From Stomoxys calcitrans (taxonomy: Eukaryota > Arthropoda > Insecta > Diptera > Muscidae): DNA of 64,000 nucleotides. The translations under genes were made by a program, and so were the position numbers. The stretch lies in assembly GCF_963082655.1 (NCBI RefSeq), contig NC_081554.1:60207933-60271932 (forward strand), written 5' to 3'. The notes under the pieces are model-generated. The model searched no databases. It was given only the letters and a program-made list of their open reading frames with translations, and had not been told where the DNA came from. Shown here one piece after another: positions 56,160 through 64,000 of this stretch; position 1 is the stretch's first letter, and every line of letters starts with the position of its first letter.

Positions 56160-57422
56160 TTTGTGTTTGTTTGTTTGTTCCGCATAGACTCAAAAACTGC
56201 TGAACCGATTACCTTGAAATTTTCACAGATTGTATAGGTTGGTCTGGAAGGAAACACCCTCCCCCTTACCCCAAAATATGTACCCAAAAATAAAAGTGGA
56301 CTAATCGGCACAATATTGGTTTCAAATGAAAGGTATTCAAGAGTAGAGAACGAATTTCATAATAAAAGTTGGGTCCAAGTAACTGGGGGGCCGTCCCAGC
56401 CCCAAAACCCCTTTAAATAGGTTTATATGACGATCATGACAATATGGGACTCAAATGAAAGGTATTCGGGAGAAGATTACGAATATGGTCAGGAAGAAGG
56501 AATAGGCTTTATAATTTATTGATAACGGAAGGGGCGGACCCTCCACTGTTTCTCCCAGCCCCAAAACCCCTTTAAATAGATTTATATGACGATCATGAAA
56601 ATATGGGACTTAAATGAATGGTAATCGTGAGTAGATTACGAATATGGTCAGGAAGAAGGAATAGGCTTTATAATTTATTGATAACGGAAGGGGCGGACCC
56701 TCCATCGTTACCCCGAAAACCCCACCCAAAATCAAAAGTGGACCGATAAGGACAATATGGATATCAAATAAAAAGTATGCGGTATTGGATAACGAATCTA
56801 GCATACAAATTCATGTCGAAGTATAGGGGGTCATCCCACCCCCACAAAAACGCCCAAAATGGGCACATTAGCCAATCACGGATATATGGGACTCGGTTTG
56901 TTTGTTCCGTATAGACTGAAAAATCGCAGAGCCGATTTTCTCGAAATTTTCGCGTATTGTGTAGGTTGGACTGGAAGGTATCGGAAGGGGGACGGACCAT
57001 CCCCCTTATTCCAAAAACACAACCCAAAATCAAAAGTGGACCGATTAGAACAATATAGGTATCAAATAAAAGGTATTGGAGAGTAGAATACGAATATGGT
57101 ATTCAAATTTGAGTCTAATTACCCATCGGGCCACTGCAACCTCAAAACTCCCCCTAACAGACATATTGGACTTTAATTTCAATATGGGGCTCAAATGAAA
57201 GGTATTCTGGAGTAGATTTCGAATCTGGGATAAAAAAACAGATTGAAGTATAGGGGGTTACGCCACCCCTCAAAAACGCCATTAGACACGACTATATGAT
57301 ACTTGGCTGAACCGATTTGCTTCAAATTTTGATAGATTCCGCATTCAGGGTGAAGTGTACCCATCCTAAAAAGATATTAAATAGTTAAAAAAGGCGCAGC
57401 GGAGCGGGCCCGGTTCGGCTAG
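56160..57422 (+). repeat. Repeat B copy 7, near full-length
   Basis: Starts 'gtttgtttgtttgttccgca' and ends 'aaggcgcagcggagcgggcc' plus 'ggctagt'. Units carry 'caatatgggactcaaatgaa'. A 160-bp block ('aaggaataggctttataatt') is duplicated at 56,490 and 56,656, and a second internal head ('ggtttgtttgttccgtatag') occurs at 56,896, so two copies may be nested. Confidence 0.8.
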
Positions 57423-57950
57423 TACGATATAAAGTTGGGGGTCTCAGTTTTGCGTTTTGAAAACTCGAAGGAAGGGTTTTCCCAGTTTTTTTGTTAAAAA
57501 ATTTCAATATTGTACTTCACAGATCTCCTATTAGAGTAAGCACCATTTATATAACAAAATTAAAAGTGCTGGGCCAAGTTTTCTGTGTAGAGACAAAACA
57601 ATGAAATTACCTTCTTAACGAAAAAGTGCCAAAAATTTAATTTTTCACATTTTTTGATTTGTAACTCGCATAACTTTTGACTGAAGAATCGGATCAAAAA
57701 AATGTGCCGCGACGAATTTTATTAACTTTCTAAATCAGTCAAAAAATTTCAAATCGGTTCAGAAATGCTTTCACAAGCAACAAAATAAGAAACCAGCATC
57801 CGCGAAAATATCGAAAAAAAATGTTATAAATGCGCTTTTGACAGCCAAGCAAAATTTTTTAAGGCCGAGGTGACCTGCTTTGAAGGCCCCTGGGACTTTC
57901 ATGAAGATATCTCTATCCGTTCCAAAATGGCAGACTTATTTCCACCTATT
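57423..57950. other. Unassigned DNA
   Basis: No gene seen. Text such as 'ttgtaactcgcataactttt' has the look of a dispersed repeat but no second copy is in the window. Confidence 0.35.
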
Positions 57951-57954
57951 TTTG

Positions 57955-58106
57955 CCATCCCACTGTGCGACGTTCGGACTGGGCTAAAAATAGAATGTCC
58001 CTTATCAAAGCGCTTAAATTTAAATCGGACAGCACTCATTGTTGTATGAGAAGTTTGCCCCTGTTCCCTAATGGAATGTTCATGGGCAAATTTGCGTTTG
58101 CATGTT
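57955..58106 (+). mobile_element. SINE-1 tail-side fragment
   Basis: Forward, from 'cccactgtgcgacgttcgga' to 'atgggcaaatttgcgtttgc', diverged. Head missing. Confidence 0.8.
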
Positions 58107-59228
58107 TCATCCACAAAAAAGTCATCTTTAGGTCGAGTTAACAAATTTTTATGATGGGCTACCCATTTAACCTAAACCTACCTACCTATTCTTTATAATT
58201 TTGGTTAGTTGCTAGACATTAAAAAAGGATTACAAAATAGACGTATCTTCGAAAACTTCTGAAACGTGAAGAATTTTTAGACGAATTTAATAGAAACAAT
58301 TATTTCCAGTTCAAAACAAAAGCCAAAATGTGTATAGAATAAATATTTGGAAGACTAGAATAAACAAATAAAATCAACATCATTATCAAACAGCAGCAAA
58401 GTATTATCAAAATTAAAAGAAGATTAAAAAAAAAAAACAGCAAAGCATAAAGCATTATTCTCTAAAACAGGCAATCATTTCGAAATACACAGACGAAAAA
58501 AATTCCGCCATACTGATTGGAGTATGGAGGTAGTGAAAAGGCAGACCGGGTTTATGGATGGTTCAGTTTTCCATTGTCAAGGTATTTCGGAATGCCATCG
58601 TGCCCGTCATCACCGCCTATGTTACAAGGTTAGCACATCCAATCCCCATAAATATTGAAAGAAACACAAAAACAAAAAAAAAGAGGCATTGAAAACAGAT
58701 TTTTTGTTGTCGTTTGTTGTATTTTTTCTTTTCTTCTACAATACTCTTTGGAAACACATGAGATTTTCGATATGAACGTACAATCAACAAAAGTAGAAGG
58801 CAGCATCCGTTTGGTGTACTTAACTAATTCGCACATAAAAATGAGAAGGCCATGAAAAACAAAGGGGGCCTCTTCACAAATAGAATTCAATATGAATTTT
58901 GTTAAAGATATTTCAACAAAAAACGATAACTATTAACGAATGCCACTATTTTTTTCGCCACTAATCTTTGCGTAATAGAGAACAATACACCAACTAGAAA
59001 TAAAAGATTAATCGTAATCGGAAATTCGTATTCTTTTCCTTTGTCTTCCAATGACTTTACTATCCATTCAATTTACTTCTAATGCTTGCTGTTGAATATA
59101 AAAATTTTCCGTTTTGTGTGTTTTTTTTTTTTGTTGGTTTTCTTTAAATTTTTCTTTCTATTTTCTATAAAATTTTCTTCGTTTTAATCGTGTTAAGTGA
59201 TTCTTCCGTAGTAAAAAACACACTTCCA
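58107..59228. other. Intergenic DNA upstream of a candidate promoter
   Basis: Unique DNA without transposon ends. Two opposed frames (58,630-58,890 minus; 58,655-58,855 plus) overlap each other and show no domain. Confidence 0.35.
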
Positions 59229-59230
59229 CG

Positions 59231-59237
59231 TATAAAA
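59231..59237 (+). promoter_or_regulatory. Candidate TATA box
   Basis: 'TATAAAA' in 'ccacgtataaaacactgacg'. A DPE-like 'agacg' lies at about 59,274. The following leader-like DNA supports it weakly. Confidence 0.35.
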
Positions 59238-59261
59238 CACTGACGCCGGCGAAACGTTTTT

Positions 59262-59628
59262 GTTTACTAAAACCAGACGTCGTTGAACGTTGTTTGGCTG
59301 TTGTTAGAGAAGGTCCCGTAACAGTTGGCAGCAACGCTGACGTTGACATTAACGTCTTGTTTAAATACAGAGGCGAAAGCGTTGTCGGCGACAAACTACG
59401 GCGGCACAACGAATCATCATCACCATCAAACAACACTCAAATCTACGTGCCAAGCAGCCATACCAAAAGCCGAAATGCGTTGAGCTCACCGTCCAAATAA
59501 CAACAACAACAACTGTATATATCAACAGAAAAGAAATAATACTAAAGATTTCGAAAGCCTCAAACAGCACAGAAACGCTAGCTTCACCAGCACCATATGA
59601 CGGCGACAATGACGACGACGCCACTCTG
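59262..59628 (+). other. Candidate 5' untranslated first exon
   Basis: A GC-richer, transposon-free block with typical fly leader texture: CAACAACAACAAC at 59,500-59,512, AAC/GAC-rich text, and 'atgacgacgacgcc' just before a donor-like 'ctctg|gtgaga' at 59,629. The start position is a guess from the TATA box. An ATG at 59,597 would encode MTATMTTTPL before the splice. Minus-strand frames over it (59,158-59,436; 59,361-59,672) lack ATG starts or motifs and are probably shadows. Confidence 0.35.
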
Positions 59629-60226
59629 GTGAGATGTGGCCAAAATAATACTAAGCGATGGCGGCATACCACCTTCTCTCACAAAACAACACATCCCATG
59701 GGAAAAGTTTCACACCAAAAATTCGATTTTTTTTGTTGTTGTCAAATATTCGTCGTCGTCGTTGTTATAGTCAACGTAGACATAGACGCCAACCAAGCCA
59801 ATCTCTACTACGGCGACAACGGCGACTACTTTGCTAATGTTTATTGTCATTAGCCGAAAAATGAAACATTCATGGAGAGTAAGAAATAAAAAAATAAAAT
59901 GCAAAAACAACAATGATGAAATAGGCCTTATTCTCCACCATGGACAAACGTCTAAAAAAAAACGTGCCTTTAATATTCAAATAAAACACATATTAATGCC
60001 AAACCGCCAACAATGTTTGTATAACATTTTTTTTTTCTTTTGGGGTATGAAGCAAGAAACTAGAGCAGTAATGGCCACAGGGTTGCCAGGTAATGTAACG
60101 ATGACAGAAGATGAAATCAATAAATGACAAAAAGACAAATACATAAAACCAAAAGCATTAAATGATATATAAAAAAGTAAAGGAATTTATACAATTAAAC
60201 TAAATATACTCGAAAGATAGTGAATT
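59629..60226. other. DNA after the candidate donor, no gene seen
   Basis: Would be intron if the exon is real. At 60,087-60,130 it contains 'ggtaatgtaacgatgacaga', the unit that is repeated inside the following array. Confidence 0.35.
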
Positions 60227-61825
60227 ACATCGTCACAGACAATTAAAATCAATTACAAACGATTACCTATTTTAATCGATAATCAATATCGATTAATGTT
60301 TATATTATTGAAATAATTTTATCGAAAGAAAGTAAATTGTTATCGATTGTCCCCACAACATTTATTCGCAGTATCGAAAAATAATCGATTATAACCAATC
60401 ATCTACTTTAATCGATACTCGATGATAAATCGATTTGAGACGACTATTCACTTTATTCGATGAGCGATTTTAATCGATGATCGATTTTCATCGATGGTTG
60501 ATTTTTAATCGTAATCGATGTCAATCGATAATCGATTTGCTATAAGCTAAATTTGTTATAAGGTAATGTAACGAAGACAGAAGACAAAATCAATAACGAC
60601 TACTCATTTTATTCGATGAGCGATTTTAATCAATTATCGATTTTTATCGATGGTTGATTTTAAATGGTAATCGATATCAATCGATAATCGATTTGCTATA
60701 ACCAAAATTTGTTATAAGGTAATGTAACGAAGACAGAAGACAAAGTCAATAAACGACAAAAATGAAAATAGGTATTTTAATCGATTATCAATATTGATTA
60801 ATATTTTTATTATTGAAATAATATTATTGAAAGGTAGTGAATTTTAATCGGTTGTCCCCACAAGATTTATTAGCAATATCGTAAAATAATCAATTTTAAT
60901 CGATTATAACCGATCATTCACTTTAATAGATACTCGACGATGAATCGATTTTATTCGATGAGCGATTTTAATCGATTGTTGATTTTCAATGGCAATCGAT
61001 AATCGATTTGCTATAAGCTAAATTTGTTATAAGGTAATGTAACGAAGGCAGAAGATAAATCAATGAACGACAAATATGCAAAGTAAATAACAAACGAATA
61101 GCTATTTTAATTGATTATCAATATTGATTAATATTTTTACTATTGAAATAACATTATCGGAAGATAGTGAATTGTAATCGGTTGTCTCCACAACGTTTAT
61201 TAGCAATATCGTAAAATTATCCATTCTAATTGATGAAAACCCATCATCTACTTCAATCGATACTCGATGATAAATCGATTTTAGTCGACTATAGATTTTA
61301 TTCGATGAACGATTTTAATAGATTTGATCGATGATTGATTTTAATTGTTAATCGATGTCATTAATCGAATTATCGAAAAATAAACAATTCCTATCGATTA
61401 TAACTGATTATCTATTTTAATCGATAATCGATGATCGATTATCAATACTGATTAACATTCATATTATTAACCGATCATCTATCATAATCGATGCTGGATA
61501 ATAAACGATTTTATTCGATTATTGATTTTAATCGATGATCAATAATAATCTAATAATTATTTTAATTGTTGATCAATTTTAAAATTGGTAATGGATTTAT
61601 CCCCTTAACTTTTTTAGTCGGTACTTTTTCTTCGCTTAGGGTTAAAATTGATTTTGGTCAGAAAAAATTGTAATATATAGAAATAGCGAATTTTAATCGG
61701 TTATCCCCGCAACATTAATTCCCAATGTCGTAAAATAATCAATTGTGATCGATTATAACCCATCATCTATAATGTTATTTTTAATAATAATAATAATTTA
61801 ATAATAATAACTTAATAATAATAAT

Positions 61826-61863
<38 letters not shown>

Positions 61864-61965
61864 TTTATTCGATTAATCGGTGACCAATTTTAATCGATGA
61901 ATGATTTTAATTTTTAATCGTTTTCAATTGGTAATCGATTTGTTATAAGTCCCCTTAATTTTTCT
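60227..61965 (+). repeat. ATCGAT-rich array with higher-order units
   Basis: Dozens of 'aatcgat', 'atcgattt' and 'tttaatcgat' motifs over 1.7 kb. Interspersed longer segment 'ataaggtaatgtaacgaaga' with 'cagaagac' occurs at about 60,558, 60,713 and 61,029, a multi-hundred-bp period, and an ancestral version stands at 60,087. The core AATCGATT/TATCGAT resembles binding sites of Cut/Onecut-type homeodomain proteins and the DREF/BEAF sites of flies, known for those proteins, inferred here. Confidence 0.85.
61780..61862 (+). repeat. Microsatellite (AAT)n
   Basis: Imperfect then perfect AAT/ATA triplets; about 12 uninterrupted units at the end. Confidence 0.95.
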
Positions 61966-62302
61966 AGTGGGTACTTTTTCTTCGCTTTGGGTTAAAATTG
62001 ATTTTGGTCCGAACAAATTCGTATTTCGACAGAAATCGTGCCGATTTCAAATGATAACACGGAAAAGAATAAACATCTTAAGAGAAACAGAGAAAATTCA
62101 TAAAACAAGTAAAAGTTTGGCCGGGCCATCCACCATGAATCGCATTTGTGAAGTTTTTTGACCGGTATCTCTTTATAGGCAAACAAAGCATAATAAATAT
62201 GAATTGTTATATCCAGAGAAATTAGTCGGCTGATATTAGCAAACACTTTTGGTTGATATTGTGTCTGAAACGTTGAACTTTTTGAATAAAATCTTAACAA
62301 AT

Positions 62303-62640
62303 TTTTATACCCACTACCGAAGGATGGGGGTATATTATGCCGTTCGGACTTGGCTTTAAAAAGGAGGCCCCTTATCATTGAGCTTAAAACTTGAATCGGA
62401 ACAAAACATCTCATGCACAATTTCAGCCAATCTGACGAGAATTGCGACCTCTACAGGCTGAAGAAGTCAAGACCCAAGATCGATTATATGGCAGCTATAT
62501 CAAAACATGGACCGATTTGGCCCATTTGCAATCCCAACTAGCCTACACTAATAAAAAAAATATTTGTGCAAAATTTCAAGCACCTAGCTTTACTTCTTCG
62601 AAAGTTAGCGCGCTTTCGACAGACAGACTGATGGATTGAA
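62303..62640 (+). repeat. Repeat A with a SINE-1 patch
   Basis: Head 'tttttatacccactaccgaa' and 'ggatgggggtatatt' of repeat A is followed, without spacer, by a SINE-1 body segment (62,337-62,400: 'gccgttcggacttggcttta' to 'cttgaatcgga'). It then returns to repeat A ('cacaatttcagccaatctga' to 'gacagactgatgg'). Looks like template switching or conversion. Confidence 0.75.
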
Positions 62641-62977
62641 CAGGTATTGCAAAGAGCCATCAATATCGCTGCGAGAAAAAAAGACGATAATCGAGATAAA
62701 TAGACCAAGTTAATCAAAATCAGTATTTAAACTTCACTAATGCACTGCAATATTTAAATACCTAAGAGAGCTGCACAAGCTTTCATATGAGAAGTCTTGT
62801 GCAGATCATTCTTTATGCCATACATTCCTAAAAACGCAAAGCACGTGTAATCGGCTTTTATTACAAAAAACCGATAACTATCCAACACGACTTTGCACCG
62901 TTTTGAATTAAGATAAAATACACACATGCAACGATTATTTCACCACGACACATTTGAAGATCATTAGCTGTGATTAT
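62641..62977. other. Unique DNA, nothing recognised
   Basis: No frame, repeat or promoter-like signal supported. Confidence 0.35.
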
Positions 62978-62985
62978 GCCTAGTT

Positions 62986-63392
62986 TAAAGCTGGCAAACT
63001 ATCGATATACTCAATATCCAATACTTTCGATATTCCTAATAATAAATATCGATACTATGGTTAATTTCCCATCGTCTTTATTTTAAACGCAAATGAGAAG
63101 TAAACATCAGTAGATCGATTTGTATAGAAGCAATATCAATGCACGAATAACACTAAATTTAATAAATTCAGTTAGAGAGAGAAATTATTCAACAAAATTT
63201 TAGCCCAATCGGATGAAAATTGCGCCCTCTATAGGCATAATGTATCTTCAAGGATATACTCAGTGTTGCATTGCTTATTTTTCTTCAATTCTGCAAAAAA
63301 AAAAACTTTGCCGATAAGGTCGATAGTATCGATTCAAACAAAAAATTAAATATCGATAGAATCATAGTGCCATCGATATTTTGCCGGCTCTA
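62986..63392. mobile_element. Short hAT-like element (407 bp)
   Basis: Ends 'taaagctggcaaactatcga' and (inverted) 'tagagccggcaaaatatcga' match the outer element at 23,224-25,209, and the interior shares 'attgcgccctctataggcat' (inverse). Flanking 8-mers GCCTAGTT and GCCTGGAT agree in six positions, so the duplication is decayed. No gene inside. Confidence 0.75.
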
Positions 63393-63595
63393 GCCTGGAT
63401 ATGTATGCATATTTACTAGGCAATATCAACTAATCGATAAAAAAAATCGTTTACCAATTTTAGACCTTGGATACCTTGCACCAAAGACTAAAAACAAATG
63501 ATTAACAAAGACTTCTAATAAATTATGTATAAATAAAATGCCCCAAAAGATAGTTTATCGAACATGCTAGGAAAAAGTATTCTTAACCCTGAAAT
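63393..63595. other. Unique DNA
   Basis: Nothing recognised between the element and the SINE. Confidence 0.35.
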
Positions 63596-63606
63596 ATTAT
63601 TATTCA

Positions 63607-63899
63607 AAAATTGAACATTCCATTAAGGAACAGGGGCAAACTTCTCACTGAGCGCTGTCCAATTCAAGTTTTAGCTCAGTGATAAGAGGCCTCCTTTTTA
63701 TAGCCGAGTCCGAACGGCGTACCGTAGTGCAACACCTCTTAGGAGGGAAGTTTTTACATGACATAGTACCTCACAAATGTCGCCAGTATTAGGAGGGGAC
63801 AAATTTTTTTCTGATGTTCTCGCCAGGATTCGAACCAAGGCATTCAGCATCATAGGCGGTTATGCTAACCTCTGCGCTACGATGGCCTCCGATACTACT
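63607..63899 (-). mobile_element. SINE-1 copy, near full length
   Basis: Reverse copy; head at right with A box 'tagcgcagaggttagc' and B box 'ggttcgaatcc' (both on the minus strand, 63,826-63,886). Flanking 11-mers ATTATTATTCA (63,596-63,606) and ATTGTTATTCA (63,900-63,910) are a likely target duplication with one mismatch. Promoter boxes are intact. Confidence 0.88.
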
Positions 63900-64000
63900 A
63901 TTGTTATTCACCAAAACAAATTCTTCTTTTTACTTTTCTATAGGAGCAAAATAGATTTGATCTAAGTCTACACAATATCCCGTTGAAAAAATGAACTCTA

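Noticed and set aside
59361..59672. 103-codon minus-strand protein
   Set aside because: It starts at GTG, has no motif, and overlaps a leader-like block on the other strand; most likely a shadow.
60227..61965. CRISPR-like or centromeric satellite array
   Set aside because: No fixed repeat/spacer arrangement, units vary in length, and the genome is eukaryotic; the array is too short to claim centromeric satellite.

Overview
This window looks like euchromatic, repeat-dense DNA of a higher fly, most likely a calyptrate or muscid-like dipteran. The evidence is AT-rich intergenic DNA with CAACA/CAACAACAA-rich UTR-like stretches, many decayed non-LTR retrotransposons of types common in Diptera, mariner and Tc1 elements flanked by TA, tRNA-derived SINEs, and two very degenerate kilobase-scale repeats built from ~150-bp units. 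I see no bacterial features, rRNA, true tRNA gene, CRISPR array or viral genome. The species is inference and cannot be fixed from the sequence alone.

Almost every long reading frame is transposon-derived and broken. The exception is a complete, undamaged 342-codon Tc1-family transposase (37,406-38,434, minus) inside a 1,627-bp element. It has perfect 27-bp terminal inverted repeats, a TA duplication, and four identical 20-bp internal/terminal direct-repeat sites (IR/DR layout). It sits in the reverse-transcriptase gene of a dead LINE. Other mobile DNA: one internally deleted mariner with a partial transposase and three miniature mariners sharing one deletion junction; a DD37D mariner/Tc1-superfamily wreck whose catalytic domain is reiterated three times; a pair of nested hAT-like elements each flanked by a perfect 8-bp duplication (23.2-25.2 kb), with a short relative at 63 kb; a 107-bp perfect-fold palindromic MITE (48.1 kb); about twelve copies of a tRNA-derived SINE (SINE-1), some with target-site duplications; a second SINE-like family (SINE-2); at least eight LINE remnants (RNase H-bearing, RTE-type, and CR1/Jockey-like); and large copies of dispersed repeats A and B.

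Layout: 0-3 kb repeat A, SINE-1 and unique AT-rich DNA; 3-6.4 kb 29-bp arrays, a mini-mariner, a LINE and repeat B; 8.4-9.9 kb full-length repeat A; 11.8-15 kb an RNase H LINE; 17-21.4 kb LINE tails, repeat B and an RTE copy split by a SINE; 22.8-25.2 kb nested hAT-like elements; 27-32 kb SINEs, a LINE and the DD37D element; 32.4-34.1 kb repeat B; 36.8-39.7 kb LINE plus Tc1; 39.7-43.1 kb a TE-poor T-rich island; 43-50.7 kb mariner, SINEs, repeat B, a MITE and LINE 3' ends; 52-57.4 kb LINEs and repeat B; 59-62 kb a possible promoter/5'UTR and a 1.7-kb ATCGAT array; 62-64 kb repeat A, a small hAT-like element and SINE-1.

Evidence for host genes is thin. The best case is a probable coding exon at 40,131-40,359 (minus) with splice-like ends and non-TE, compositionally biased protein. 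Two weaker candidates are a TATA box with a 29-codon first exon at 26.1-26.3 kb and a TATA box with a CAA-rich leader ending in a donor site at 59.2-59.6 kb. The transposon content suggests long introns or intergenic space between host genes.
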